A stretch of 64,000 nucleotides of DNA from Flavobacterium oreochromis (GCF_019565455.1 NZ_CP067377.1:3230001-3294000); one strand, 5' to 3'; counted from the first letter of the stretch, positions 45,065 through 56,605 are shown. Program-made: numbers and translations. Notes: generated by a model not told the origin, from the sequence alone.

Positions 45065-45811
45065 CTAAGTTAACATTCCTCCATCTACATTTAATACTTG
45101 ACCTGTAACATAAGCACTCATATCAGAAGCTAAAAACACACAAGCATTTGCAATATCTTCTGGTTTACCACCTCTTCTTAAAGGAATTGTATCTCTCCAG
45201 CCTTGTACCACTTCTTCGTTTAATTTAGCTGTCATTTCTGTTTCAATAAAACCTGGAGCTATAGCATTACAACGAATATTTCGAGATCCTAATTCTAATG
45301 CTATCGATTTAGTAAAACCAATCATACCTGCTTTAGAGGCAGCATAATTTGCTTGACCAGCATTTCCTTTTACTCCTACTACACTACTCATATTAATAAT
45401 GGATCCAGCACGGTTTTTTAACATTGTTTTTTGTACTGCTTTGGTCATATTGAATACAGACTTTAAGTTTATATCTATTACTGCATCAAAATCTTCTTCT
45501 GACATTCTCATTAATAAGTTATCTTTTGTAACTCCTGCATTATTTATAAGAATATCTATTGTACCAAATTCAGCTAAAACATCATCTATTAATTTTTGTG
45601 ATTCAGTAAAATCAGCAGCATTCGATTTATATCCTTTTGCTTTAACCCCTAACGCAATTAATTCATTTTCTAATGCTAATGCGCTTTCTGCAGATGAACT
45701 ATAAGTAAAAGCTACATTAGCTCCGTTTTTAGCAAATACTTCTGCTATCCCTTTACCAATACCACGACTAGCACCTGTAATAATAGCTACTTTTCCTTCT
45801 AATAATTTCAT
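45065..45811 (-). CDS. fabG: 3-oxoacyl-[acyl-carrier-protein] reductase
   Basis: 248 residues, intact. It is a short-chain dehydrogenase with the NADPH site GASRGIGKGIAEVFAKNG, INNAGVTKDNLLMRM, the catalytic set Asn/Ser (NMSSVVGVKGNAGQ) and YAASKAGMIGFTK, and the tail YVTGQVLNVDGGM. It reduces beta-ketoacyl-ACP in fatty acid elongation. Confidence 0.93.
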   Translation of the reverse strand: MKLLEGKVAIITGASRGIGKGIAEVFAKNGANVAFTYSSSAESALALENELIALGVKAKGYKSNAADFTESQKLIDDVLAEFGTIDILINNAGVTKDNLLMRMSEEDFDAVIDINLKSVFNMTKAVQKTMLKNRAGSIINMSSVVGVKGNAGQANYAASKAGMIGFTKSIALELGSRNIRCNAIAPGFIETEMTAKLNEEVVQGWRDTIPLRRGGKPEDIANACVFLASDMSAYVTGQVLNVDGGMLT

Positions 45812-45974
45812 TTTATTTTTTTAATATGTATTATAATTTGTTTGGTCGAACAAATATAAAAATACTTTAATATTATTCTATAAGATTTTAAATTTAAAAT
45901 TAAACCTTTCTATTTTTCTTCAGTCATATATGTAACAGTACTAAAAGCTCTTAATCACCTAAAATTCAAACCTC

Positions 45975-47168
45975 ATGAAAAAACTAACCTACTTATCATT
46001 ATGCTCAATCTTTAGCATAGCTTGTGAGTCTAATAATAACTCATATCTAAAAATCCCTGAAACAACAGAAGCTTATCCTAATGTTGTATCTACTTTTAGC
46101 AATAAAATAGACTTAAACAATCTATATAACTATGCTAATCAAACAATTCCTCAATATATAACTAAATCTAACACAGGTTCAAATCTTATAACTGATAAAG
46201 GGGCTACTTTAGGAAGAGTATTGTTTTATGATAAAAATCTTTCTTCTAATAATACTATTTCTTGCGCTAGTTGTCATCAGCAAATCAACGCTTTTAGCGA
46301 TACTGAATTAGCAAGTAAAGGAGTTAATGGCACTACTGATAGACATTCTATGCGACTAGTTAATAATCGTTTTGCTAATGAAACAAAGTTTTTTTGGGAT
46401 GAACGTGCTACTAGTCTAGAATTTCAAGTTACTCAACCAATCAGAAATCATACTGAAATGGGATTTAGTGGTACAAATGGTGATTTAGATTTTAATGCAC
46501 TAATAAGTAAATTAAATACAATTTCTTATTACAAAGAACTTTTTAAGTTTGTATATGGTTCTGAAGAAATTACTGAAACAAAAATACAACTTGCTCTAGC
46601 TCAATTTGTAAAAAGTATACAATCTTTTGATTCTAAATATGATATAGGTAGAGCACTTGTTGCAAATGACAACCAATCATTTCCTAACTTTACAACGCAA
46701 GAAAATGTAGGGAAAAATTTATTTCTTACACCTTCAACATTTGATGCCACAGGAAATAGAATAAGTGGAGGACTTGGCTGTGCTTCTTGTCATGCTGCTC
46801 CAGAATTTGACATAAATCCTAATAGTAAAAATAATGGTATAGGAGGATCTATTAATGGTGGATCAGATTTTACTATTACCAAAGCCCCTAGCTTAAGAGA
46901 TTTAGTCAAAACAGATGGAACTGTAAATAGTCCTATGATGCACACAGGAGTTATTACAACTTTACAAGCAGTTATAGGTCATTACGGAAACTTAACTCAT
47001 GCTGCTGTAAATAATCCTAATCTTGATAACAAATTAAAACCTAATGGTTTTGGACAACAACTTCATCTTAATACAACTGAGGTTAATGCTGTTATTGCTT
47101 TCTTAAAAACATTATCTGGAACTAATGTATATACTGATCCTAAATGGTCTACTCCTTTTAAAACTTAA
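45975..47168 (+). CDS. Di-haem cytochrome c peroxidase, lipoprotein
   Basis: 397 residues, intact. Lipoprotein signal with SIFSIAC (Cys17), first haem site C97-ASCH101 and second C269-ASCH273, with RHSMRLVNNRF and APSLRDLVKT typical of the MauG/CcpA family. It would reduce periplasmic H2O2 with electrons from cytochrome c, although MauG-like oxidation of other substrates is possible. It is divergent from fabG and followed by a terminator. Confidence 0.88.
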   Translation: MKKLTYLSLCSIFSIACESNNNSYLKIPETTEAYPNVVSTFSNKIDLNNLYNYANQTIPQYITKSNTGSNLITDKGATLGRVLFYDKNLSSNNTISCASCHQQINAFSDTELASKGVNGTTDRHSMRLVNNRFANETKFFWDERATSLEFQVTQPIRNHTEMGFSGTNGDLDFNALISKLNTISYYKELFKFVYGSEEITETKIQLALAQFVKSIQSFDSKYDIGRALVANDNQSFPNFTTQENVGKNLFLTPSTFDATGNRISGGLGCASCHAAPEFDINPNSKNNGIGGSINGGSDFTITKAPSLRDLVKTDGTVNSPMMHTGVITTLQAVIGHYGNLTHAAVNNPNLDNKLKPNGFGQQLHLNTTEVNAVIAFLKTLSGTNVYTDPKWSTPFKT

Positions 47169-47237
47169 TCTTTTCTCCATTAAATAAAATTTCAAAAAAG
47201 ATTTATCATAAAAATCCTCTTTTTAGGTTACCGCCCC

Positions 47238-47261
47238 AAACGGAGGTTTCGATCTCCGTTT
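47238..47261. terminator. Shared terminator between convergent genes
   Basis: AAACGGAG and CTCCGTTT form a stem around 8 bases, in the 98 bp between the peroxidase (+) and the flippase (-). Confidence 0.75.
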
Positions 47262-47266
47262 ATAAA

Positions 47267-48790
47267 TTAAAATTCTTTTTTTAAAAATTTATTAATTCTA
47301 TATGTTAAATCACTCAATATTGGATTTGTTGCTACCTTATTCTTTTTTAATTCATTAAAAGAATATTTTATACTAAATAAGAATATAAAAAAAGATACGA
47401 TATAACTCCAATAAGTTGATTTTTGACAAATAAATATCAAAACAACAATGGCTAACAAAAACATCATGACGATGCTATTTTTTAAAATTGATCGCTCAAA
47501 TTCAAACGAATAACGTTTTTTAACTATCAAATAAATTAATATATTGTATTGAAAAAAGTGAATTAAATAAGCAAATCCTAAGCCATTAATTCCATGATAG
47601 ATATAAAAATAGATATAAAACACTAGTTTAATTAAATTTCCATATACACCTTCAAAAAGAAGATAAAATATTTTATCACTTTTAGCAAAAGAGATATATC
47701 CCATACAATAAGAAACTAATTGAAAAAAAGTTGCAAAAGAAATTAATCGAATTAATAAAACAGAATCAATAAATTCTTTAGATAAAAATAATTGTACTAA
47801 AAGAGGTGCTAAAATTATTAATAAAATTAATAATGGAGAAACTAACAAAACAACCACATCTGTTTGCTCATTAACTAACTGTTTAATTTTATCATTATTT
47901 TTAGACACCATAGACAATCTAGGAAAAAAATCAGTTGCTAATGCTGTTAATAGAAAACCTACATATTGAGTTGTCAATGAAATAGCAGCTGAATACAACC
48001 CTAAATCCTTTAAACCTCCTCTTTTTTCTATAAAAACATTTATTATTTGATTCGTAACTAAGGCTAAAAGAGAAGCTATAATTAAAACAAAACCTAACTG
48101 TATAATTTTTTTAGCATACAATAAAACGGTACGATCCAATTTAAAATTTACTTTTATTTTATTTTTTAGTAAATAAAAAAATGAAATTATAAAACTGATA
48201 AATGCTGAGCCTAAAATTGAATAAATGACGCCTTGCTCTTTATTAGTGTAAAAGAAGAAACTTGATAATAAAAAACTAAAAATAGAAATATAGATACTTG
48301 AGATAATAATATCTCTTATCATTTGTAAGGATTTGAAAATAGTTTGTATACCTTTTCCTAAAATCGTAAACAATACACATAATGACAAACAAACAAACTC
48401 ATTATAATATCTAAATGAATTAAAGGTAAACAAACTTAATTGTTTAGCAAAAATTAAGGTCAATAAGGCACCAAAAAAAGCTGAAAATAAAAACAATAAA
48501 ATAGAAATATTAGTACTTTTTTCTAACGCCTTTTTATCATCATATTCCAAATTATTTGATATTTCCCGTACAACACTTAGCTCTAAACCAAACAAACTAA
48601 AAGTAGAAACAATATTTAGGGTAGAATTAAAAAGATTATTTAAAGCAATACCTGAAGGTCCTAAAAAAACAGCCATTATTTTACCTTTAAATAAGGCAAT
48701 TACAACATTTATAAACTGTACAAGTCCAAAACTTAGTGTATTAACGAAGGTTTTATTATAACTTTTAATATTTAGGTTTTCTTCTTCCAT
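47267..48790 (-). CDS. Polysaccharide flippase (Wzx-like)
   Basis: About 507 residues from Met 48788-48790 (MEEENLNIKSYNKTFVNTLS); the Met 21 bp upstream adds a hydrophobic stub with no family match. About 14 membrane helices in the MATE/PST order, beginning SFGLVQFINVVIALFKGKIM and FLGPSGIALNNLFNSTLNIV. It moves lipid-linked sugar repeats across the inner membrane for O-antigen or capsule. It forms a group with the next two genes. Confidence 0.82.
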   Translation of the reverse strand: MEEENLNIKSYNKTFVNTLSFGLVQFINVVIALFKGKIMAVFLGPSGIALNNLFNSTLNIVSTFSLFGLELSVVREISNNLEYDDKKALEKSTNISILLFLFSAFFGALLTLIFAKQLSLFTFNSFRYYNEFVCLSLCVLFTILGKGIQTIFKSLQMIRDIIISSIYISIFSFLLSSFFFYTNKEQGVIYSILGSAFISFIISFFYLLKNKIKVNFKLDRTVLLYAKKIIQLGFVLIIASLLALVTNQIINVFIEKRGGLKDLGLYSAAISLTTQYVGFLLTALATDFFPRLSMVSKNNDKIKQLVNEQTDVVVLLVSPLLILLIILAPLLVQLFLSKEFIDSVLLIRLISFATFFQLVSYCMGYISFAKSDKIFYLLFEGVYGNLIKLVFYIYFYIYHGINGLGFAYLIHFFQYNILIYLIVKKRYSFEFERSILKNSIVMMFLLAIVVLIFICQKSTYWSYIVSFFIFLFSIKYSFNELKKNKVATNPILSDLTYRINKFLKKEF

Positions 48791-48852
48791 AATTATAAAA
48801 ATATAAAGCAAGAATAATACATTTAATAAAACTTATTAATGTAAAATTAATA

Positions 48853-49934
48853 CTAAAAAGCATTTAATATTTTAATTACATAATTCACTTCCTCCTCGCT
48901 CATTACAGGACTTATTGGTAAACTAAGTATTTCATCATGAATTTGTTCTGTTATAGAAAAACTTAAATGATTCCACTCACTCATTCCTTCCTGTTTATGC
49001 GGTGGAACAGGATAATGGATAAGTGTTTGAATTCCTTTATCCTCTAAATATTTCTGTAACACATCACGTTCTTTAGACCTAATAACAAATACATGAAATA
49101 CATGTTCTGTTATAGCTGTAATTTTAGGAAGAATGATTTTAGAATTTTGAATATTTTTTAAATAAGAATCTGCTATCCTCCTTCTCGCATTATTATCACA
49201 ATCTAATTTTGGCAACTTAATGTTTAAAAATGCAGCCTGTAATTCATCTAATCTAGAATTAAAACCCTTTAATTCATTATAATACTTCTTTGAAGAGCCA
49301 TAGTTACGTAGTTTTTGTATAGTTTTTGCAATGAATTCATCATCTGTCACAATAGCCCCTCCATCTCCCAAAGCACCTAAATTTTTACCTGGGTAAAAAC
49401 TAAAAGTACGTGTATGATTTCCTTTAAACTTTAAGCCATGAGCCTGAGCACAATCTTCTATGACCAACAAATTATGATGACAACTTATTTTCATAATAGC
49501 ATCCATATGAGCTAATTGACCGTATAAATGAACGATCAACAAACCTCTTGTTTTAGAGGTGATTTTTTCTTCTATTTTAGAAGGATCAAGTGTATACGTA
49601 TCTATTTCAGGTTCTACTAATACCGGGATAAGACCCGCTTGTATAATCCCTAAAATAGAAGCTATATAAGTATTAGCTGGTACTATAATTTCATCTCCTT
49701 TACTTAAACTACCTTTTTCTATATATGCTAAAAAAGTAAGTGTTATTGCATCAAGTCCATTCCCTACTCCTACACAATAACTAGATTCACAATATCTAGC
49801 AAATTGTTTTTCAAACAAAGTCACTTCTTTTCCTAAAATATACCATCCTGATTGCAATAATTCTTGCAATTTATCTTGAAAAAGCATTTCATAAGGCTCA
49901 TTTATTTTCTTTAGATCCAAAAAGAGACATTCAT
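48853..49934 (-). CDS. DegT/DnrJ/EryC1-family sugar aminotransferase (one-base shift at start)
   Basis: About 360 residues. The likely start ATG 49932-49934 (MNVSF) is separated by one missing base in the A run at 49919-49923 from [20 protein letters not shown]; a further ATG at 49964 in the same frame is possible. [58 protein letters not shown] with the PLP Lys, and [18 protein letters not shown] are the family signatures, closest to dTDP-3-amino-3,6-dideoxyhexose transaminases (FdtB/QdtB type). It makes an amino sugar for surface glycan. Confidence 0.88.
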
Positions 49935-50001
49935 TAAATTAGGATTAGGTTCTATATAGTTCATAAAATTTTAATTTCTATTATACAATCATTTTTTGAA
50001 T

Positions 50002-50955
50002 TTAATTAACTGTATTTCCAATTTCAATTTTATATGTATCTAAATTATAAATTGAACAGCCTAATTCCTTTTTTTGTTGTAGTAAACCTATATTATACCC
50101 TAAAGAACTACTATTACTAACTGTTCCCATATCAAAAAAATGAAATGAATCTTTATACTTTTGAATTAATTTGATAAATAAAAAATCAAGTGCTCGGTAT
50201 TTCTCCCCTAATACAGTAGTAGCTCCATATTGTGATTTTATTCCTCTTTCTGATATAAAAAGTGTAATTCCAGCTATAATTTTATTTTCAAAATAAACAG
50301 AATATTGTACAATATTAGAAGGAAATAAATCTCGCAATTTCTGAATTTCTAATAAGGAATGAACTGGTTTTGTTTTATAACGTTCCATTAGTCTAGGTGT
50401 TAAAACATTAGTCCAAAAAGGCATTAAACTGGTTTCTTTTCTTATTTCTAACCCTAATTTATCTAATTTATTAAAGCGCTTCATTTTACTCTTTGAAATT
50501 GAAAATAATGTTCTATAATTAATCATTAAGTTCATTTCTCGTTTAACTAATAAAGACTTATAACGATTAAATAAAAGAAAATCTATTCCTTGGTGGTATT
50601 GTAGATATAAATTTGGAATTTGTTTTAATATAATTTCCTTTATGTTGTTTTCATTTAAAAAATGAAAAATATCTTGAAGAATTATTTCTATTTTATCCAA
50701 AGTTAATTTTGATGAAAAATAAAAACCTCCATAGGTTAATCCTTGATGAGAGTATAATACTTCATCTATCCTATTAGCTGGCAAGACTCCTACTAATGTT
50801 TTATGATCGAAAATCATTAATGAAAAATCTTCAAAACGCTCTTGATGATATTCCATATAATCACGATGAAATAAAAAAGTAGCATTTTCGGATGTTTCAA
50901 TAAATCGATTCCAAATAGTATAGTAATTAGAATTATATAATACGATTGTAAACAA
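50002..50955 (-). CDS. FemAB/GNAT-like acyltransferase of the polysaccharide group
   Basis: 317 residues, intact. Residues about 45-95 (FSLMIFDHKTLVGVLPANR) and 215-300 (QYSVYFENKIIAGITLFISE, GEKYRALDFLFIKLIQKYK, FFDMGTVSN) form a double GNAT pattern as in FemAB-type enzymes. Such genes beside amino-sugar transaminases often N-acylate the amino sugar. Substrate inferred from context. Confidence 0.65.
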   Translation of the reverse strand: MFTIVLYNSNYYTIWNRFIETSENATFLFHRDYMEYHQERFEDFSLMIFDHKTLVGVLPANRIDEVLYSHQGLTYGGFYFSSKLTLDKIEIILQDIFHFLNENNIKEIILKQIPNLYLQYHQGIDFLLFNRYKSLLVKREMNLMINYRTLFSISKSKMKRFNKLDKLGLEIRKETSLMPFWTNVLTPRLMERYKTKPVHSLLEIQKLRDLFPSNIVQYSVYFENKIIAGITLFISERGIKSQYGATTVLGEKYRALDFLFIKLIQKYKDSFHFFDMGTVSNSSSLGYNIGLLQQKKELGCSIYNLDTYKIEIGNTVN

Positions 50956-51060
50956 ACTTAAATTTTAAAAATTAAAATCGAAAGTACACATTTTAATATG
51001 CCAATACAAATTTTAACATCTCAGTTTTTTTAGATAATTTTGGTTTTTATTTAAAATACA

Positions 51061-51846
51061 ATGAAACAAATTAGCTCAATTCAAAATTCTTATATCAAGT
51101 CATTAAACTTACTACAAGAAAAAGCAAAAGAAAGAAAGAGAACAGGAAGTTTTTTAATTGAAGGAATACGTGAAATAGAATTAGCTAAAAAAGGTGGTTA
51201 TCAAATAGATACCATTTTAACATGTACTGAAATAATACCCAAATTTAATAGCTCTGAATTTGAATACAATCAAATTATTGAAATATCAAAAGAAGTATAT
51301 CACAAATTAGCCTATCGTGATACTACTGAAGGAATTCTTGCTGTTGCCAAAACAAAATCATTTAAATTAGAAGATTTAAAACTACCTAATAATCCTTTAA
51401 TACTAGTTGCAGAAGCTCCTGAAAAACCAGGAAATATTGGAGCCATACTTCGTACAGCAGATGCAGCTAATTTAGATGCTGTAATTATTGCTAATCCTAA
51501 AAGTGATCTTTACAACCCTAATATTGTAAGATCTAGCGTAGGATGTCTTTTTACAAATCAAATTGCTACAGGTACGACTAATGAAATTATAGAATTTCTA
51601 AAAACTAACCATATTAATTTTTATGCAGCTACCCTTCAAAATTCAACACATTATCACATACAAGATTATACAAAACCAACTGCCCTTATAGTAGGTACTG
51701 AAGCTACAGGATTAAGTGAAAAATGGAGAACGGAAGCTACTCAAAACATAATAATACCTATGCAAGGAGCCATAGATAGTATGAATGTATCCGTTGCAGC
51801 CGCTATCCTAATTTTTGAAGCAAAAAGACAACGTAACTTTAAATAG
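51061..51846 (+). CDS. TrmH/SpoU-family RNA 2'-O-methyltransferase
   Basis: 261 residues, intact. An N-terminal substrate-binding domain (SFLIEGIREIELAKKGGYQ, KLAYRDTTEGILAVA) and a SPOUT knot with EAPEKPGNIGAILRTADAAN, VRSSVGCLFT, ALIVGTEATGLSEKW and IPMQGAIDSMNVSVAAAIL. It is an rRNA or tRNA ribose methylase of the RlmB/TsnR type. It is divergent from the polysaccharide group. Confidence 0.9.
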   Translation: MKQISSIQNSYIKSLNLLQEKAKERKRTGSFLIEGIREIELAKKGGYQIDTILTCTEIIPKFNSSEFEYNQIIEISKEVYHKLAYRDTTEGILAVAKTKSFKLEDLKLPNNPLILVAEAPEKPGNIGAILRTADAANLDAVIIANPKSDLYNPNIVRSSVGCLFTNQIATGTTNEIIEFLKTNHINFYAATLQNSTHYHIQDYTKPTALIVGTEATGLSEKWRTEATQNIIIPMQGAIDSMNVSVAAAILIFEAKRQRNFK

Positions 51847-52301
51847 TATAACTTTTTTATTACACCCCAATCACTTCATATCAATTCCTTAATACAAAAA
51901 GAGTTTTTTACACTAGATTATAACTTATATTTAAACATTAAAAGATTAATGTTTGATAAAAACACAATATGTTATACACTTTATCTTTTTACATAACGCG
52001 ACTTACTTATTTTATATAAAAAACTAAATATCAGCAAATTAAAGAATTAAAAACAATCGTATTTTATCCTTTAGAATACTTATTTTTTAATTTTAATATA
52101 AAATTAATGTAAAAATATTGTTAAACAATTAATTCTTTTTAAAGATCATGATGCCATTACAAATTTTGTCAATAAATTTGATGGTATTATATAAAATGTT
52201 TTAGTTAATTTTTTATTTCTTATTGTATTCTCAAACAATTCTAAATTAAATAAAACTAAACATTAAATCATCAATAGTAGCAAAAGAAATAAAGTATATA
52301 T
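51847..52301. other. Gene-free AT-rich stretch before ppk1
   Basis: 455 bp without a convincing frame on either strand. No clear hairpin with GC-rich stem was seen. It probably contains the promoter of ppk1-ppx, but I could not assign a Bacteroidota -33/-7 pair with confidence. Confidence 0.5.
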
Positions 52302-54414
52302 ATGCCAAATAATGAAAATAGATATATAGACCGTGAAAAAAGCTGGTTAGCATTTAACTTTAGAGTATTACAAGAAGCAGGTGATGAAAAAGTACCTTTA
52401 TTAGATCGTTTACGGTTCTTAGGAATTTTTTCAAATAATTTAGACGAATTCTTCCGCGTTCGATATGCCGCCATTAGAAGACTTGCTTTAGAAGGAAAAA
52501 CAAATGAAGAAATTTTAGGAGGAATATCATTACAACAATTAATCAAAGACATTACAGATACAGTTATAGAACAACAATCTGAAAGTCTTAGAATATTAAG
52601 CATTATTGAAAAAGAACTAGGAAAAGAAGGTATTTTTATCATTAATGAAACTGAAATAAACAAAGAGCAACAAAATTTTATTAGAGACTTTTTTATTCAA
52701 AAAGTAAGCCCTGAATTAGTAACTATCATATTAAATGATTTAGATGAATTTCCTTTATTAAAAGACACATCAGGATACTTAGCAATAAAAATGGTCATGA
52801 AACCAAAAGAAGAGTCTTCTATTTTGGAAAAAATAAAATTCAAAAAAGATGTTCGATATGCCGTAATTGAAATTCCTAAAACTATTAATCGTTTTGTCGT
52901 TTTACCTTCAAATAATGACAAACAATATATCATCATGCTAGATGATGTAATACGCTATAATATTCATCAAATATTTACCATTTTTGATTACGATAGCATA
53001 ACTGCTCATATGATTAAAATTACTCGTGATGCAGAATTAGAACTTGATACTGATTTAAATAAAAGTTTTTTAGAAAAAATTTCATTAGGAGTCAAAGACA
53101 GACGAATAGGAGAACCTGTACGCTTTGTATACGACCAGACGATTGATAAAGATACCCTTAAATTTTTCTTACAAAAAATGGGGATAAATTCAAAAGACAG
53201 CTTAATTCGGGTGGACGATACCATAATCGTCGTGATTATATGGATTTTCCTAATTTAGGTCGATTTGATCTATTATATAAATCAAACGTTCCTTTATCTG
53301 TAAAAGGATTAAGCATAGAAGGTAGCTTTTTAAAAAAAATTGAACACAAAGATTACTTAATAAATGCTCCTTATCAGTCTTTTTCTTATATAATAAAATT
53401 TCTTAGAGAAGCTGCATTAGATCCTTATGTTACAACAATTAAAATTACCTTATACCGCTTAGCAAAAAACTCACAAATAGTAAGCTCCTTGATTAATGCT
53501 GCTAAAAATGGAAAAAAAGTCATCGTTCAAATAGAACTTCAAGCTCGATTTGATGAAGCTAGTAACATTTCCTATGCAGAAATAATGCAAACAGAAGGTA
53601 TAGAATTAATTTTTGGAGTAAAAGGTTTAAAAGTACACAGTAAAATATGCTATGTTGAAAGAATTGATGAAAGAGGAAAATTAAAACGCTATGGAATTAT
53701 CTCTACAGGTAATTTTAACGAGTCTAGTGCTAAAATATATACAGATGTTACCTTATTTACGGCACATCAAAAATTTTAAAAGACATGGTTAAAGTCTTTG
53801 AATTCTTTCAAATTAATTATAAAGTACATCGTTATAAACACTTAATTCTTTCACCTCATTATACCCGATCAAAATTTTGTAAATTAATTGATCGTGAAAT
53901 ACTTAATGCTTCATTAGGAAAACCCGCTTATATAAAACTCAAAATGAATAGTTTATCTGATTATAAAATGATAGATAAATTATACGATGCTAGCAGAGCA
54001 GGTGTAAAAATACAATTAATCATTAGAGGTATTTGTTCATTAATTCCTGGTATAAAAGGAATGAGTGAAAATATAGAAGCTATTTCTATAGTTGATGCTT
54101 ATTTAGAACATTCTAGAGTTTACATTTTTTGTAACGAAAATAATCCTGATGTCTTTATCTCATCCGCTGATTTTATGACTAGAAATTTAGATGCCCGAGT
54201 AGAAGTATCATGCCCTATTTATGATGAAGATATAAAAGAAGAATTAATAAATACTTTTGATATAGGCTGGAAAGGCAATGTTAAAGCCCGTTTTCACTCA
54301 GAAAAATTAGATAATAAATATCGACTAAGAGGAAATAATCCTGTTTTCAGAGCACAATTAGAAACCTATCAATATTATCGAAATAAAATAGAAGTTATAG
54401 AAGAAATAATTTAA
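52302..54414 (+). CDS. ppk1: Polyphosphate kinase 1 (two one-base deletions)
   Basis: About 704 residues, normal for the family. A missing C near 53208 (SLIPGGRYHNRRDYMDFPN spans the join) and a missing A at 53769-53773 (TAHQ continues KILKDMVKVFEFFQ) break it. Domain order: N (RYIDREKSWLAFNFRVLQEA), head, then two phospholipase D-like halves with the catalytic His in GLKVHSKICYVER and LEHSRVYIFC, and RVEVSCPIYDEDIKEELINT. It polymerises phosphate from ATP. It is followed after 10 bp by the Ppx gene, a pairing common in bacteria. Confidence 0.92.
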
Positions 54415-54424
54415 ATCAATTCAA

Positions 54425-55314
54425 ATGATTAATATAAAAAAATATGCAGCAATAGATATAGGATCTAACGCTGTCAGGTTACTAATTATGAACATAGTAG
54501 AGCAAAAAGGAAAAGAAACTCAATTTAACAAAAGTGCTCTATTTAGAGTACCTATCCGATTAGGACAAGATGCTTTTACTGTAGGAGAAATTACTCAGGA
54601 AAATATTAATCGAATGATAGATGCTATGAAAGCCTATAAATTACTAATGGGAGTCTATAAAGTAGAAAAATATAAGGCCTGTGCAACTTCAGCCATGAGA
54701 GAAGCTTATAACGCAAAAGAGGTCGTAGAATTAATAAAAAGAAAGCTGAAGTAAAAATTGATATTATTGATGGAAAAAAAGAAGCAGCCATAATAGCAGC
54801 TTCTGATTTACACTCTTTTATAAAAACAGAACAAACCTATCTATATGTGGATGTAGGAGGAGGAAGTACTGAATTTTCATTATTTAGTGAAGGAAGAATG
54901 ATGGCTTCTAAATCATTTAAAAATGGAACTGTACGACTACTAAATGAAATGGTAAATAATGTTGTATGGGAAGAAATTGAAAAATGGATAAAATGTGTTA
55001 CAGAACCTTATGAAGAAATTACCTTAATTGGCTCTGGAGGTAATATCAATAAAATATTTAAACTATCTGGTAAACAACAAGACAAACCTTTATCCTATAT
55101 TTATTTAAATACACAATATCAATATCTTTCCTCATTATCTTACGAAGAAAGAATTGCAGAACTAGGATTAAATACAGACCGAGCAGATGTTATCATTCAT
55201 GCCCTTAGAATTTATTTAAATGCAATGAAATGGAGTAAAGCAAATAAAATTTATGTTCCTAAAATAGGTCTTTCAGATGGAATTATAAAAGCCATGTATC
55301 ATGAAAAAATATAA
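54425..55314 (+). CDS. ppx: Exopolyphosphatase/guanosine pentaphosphatase, Ppx/GppA (frameshifted)
   Basis: About 296 residues with one A added at 54736-54740 (VELIKKKAEVKIDIIDGKK). Actin-like ATPase fold: YAAIDIGSNAVRLLIMNI, YKACATSAMREAYN, YVDVGGGSTEFSLFSEGR, ITLIGSGGNINKIFKLSG. It is the short form, lacking the HD-like C-terminal domain of E. coli Ppx, as usual in Bacteroidota. It cuts polyphosphate or pppGpp. Confidence 0.88.
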
Positions 55315-55331
55315 TTTCATACACTATCGAT

Positions 55332-55370
55332 AAAAAAGTTTAACCTTTAGAAAGAGGTTAAACTTTTTTA
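55332..55370 (+). terminator. Terminator of ppk1-ppx
   Basis: AAAAAAGTTTAACCT pairs with AGGTTAAACTTTTTT around a short loop, 17 bp past the ppx stop. Confidence 0.9.
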
Positions 55371-55530
55371 TAAAATCTTTAAAATTATTACAGCTTTTAA
55401 AAAAATATTCTAACTAAGATTAGAGTTATAAATTAAGAGATACAGTTTTTTATTTACTCTTTAAAAAATCCTTATATCATTTTAGTAAAGTGAGTATTAA
55501 ATTAATAGAATGCTTTCAGTAAGTAAATAA

Positions 55531-56583
55531 TTACGATAAAAAAGTATTTATAAATTTAGAACTCCATTCTTGAGAAGGATTATATGATAAAAATCCATTA
55601 CTAACCACTAAAGGACAATCAATATTATTGAGATATAAAGCACCAGTACCCAAACCTTGTGGTGTAAGTTTTTTCTTCATAAAAGTATATTGAGCAATAG
55701 CATTGAGCCCTATATTAGATTCTAACGCGGAAGTAATCCACCAACCTATATTATATTTTTCAGCTAATTGTATCCATTCATCAGTACCTTTAAACCCTCC
55801 TATAAAACTAGGTTTTAATATAATATACTGAGGTTTTATTTCTAACAAAAGAGCTTCTTTTTCTCTTAATGAAAAAATTCCTATTAATTCTTCATCTAAA
55901 GCAATAGGTAATTGAGATTGACTACATAGTTCTTTCATTTCTTTTCTTTGTCCTTTAGATATAGGCTGCTCTATACTATGAATAGACAAATGAGCTAATT
56001 TATGTAATTTATCAGATACAGTTTCATGATCAAAAGCTCCATTTGCGTCTACTCGTAATTCTATCTGTTCCTTTGAAAAATTGGAGCGAATGAATTTTAA
56101 TAATTTATATTCAGCATCAAAATCAATAGCTCCTATTTTCATTTTTATACAATAAAAACCTAGATTAATTTTTTCTTCTATTTGTTGCTTCATAAAAGCT
56201 TCATCTCCCATCCATATTAAACCATTAATAGGAATAGCAGCTTCTCCTTTTGTAAATTTAGAAGGAAATAACTCAAAAGAATTGGTAGATTCTAATGATT
56301 TAAAAGCCATTTCAACTCCAAATTGTATTGAAGGAAATTCTAAAAGCTCATTCCAAAGTTTATCTTTTCCTAGATGAATATTTTGACAAACCCATTTTAG
56401 TTTTTCTTCATAATCAGGTCGATCATCTACTGATAATCCGCGAAGTATTCCACACTCTCCTATTCCTTTTTTTTTATTTTCTTCTAAAATAAGAAACCAT
56501 GTTTCTTTCTGATTTAATACCCCTCTTGAAGTTCCTGCAGGACGTTTAAAATCTAATAAATAATTTATATAAGTAGCTTTCAT
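55531..56583 (-). CDS. menC: o-Succinylbenzoate synthase
   Basis: 350 residues, intact; enolase superfamily. Catalytic Lys in YCIKMKIGAIDFDAEY, metal ligands in ELRVDANGAFDHE, SIEQPISKGQ and IALDEELIG, and the second Lys in YIILKPSFIGGFKGTDEW. It dehydrates SHCHC to o-succinylbenzoate in menaquinone synthesis. It is the last gene of the men group read leftward. Confidence 0.9.
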   Translation of the reverse strand: MKATYINYLLDFKRPAGTSRGVLNQKETWFLILEENKKKGIGECGILRGLSVDDRPDYEEKLKWVCQNIHLGKDKLWNELLEFPSIQFGVEMAFKSLESTNSFELFPSKFTKGEAAIPINGLIWMGDEAFMKQQIEEKINLGFYCIKMKIGAIDFDAEYKLLKFIRSNFSKEQIELRVDANGAFDHETVSDKLHKLAHLSIHSIEQPISKGQRKEMKELCSQSQLPIALDEELIGIFSLREKEALLLEIKPQYIILKPSFIGGFKGTDEWIQLAEKYNIGWWITSALESNIGLNAIAQYTFMKKKLTPQGLGTGALYLNNIDCPLVVSNGFLSYNPSQEWSSKFINTFLS

Positions 56584-56605
56584 TTTTGGATTACAGATAC
56601 TAAAA

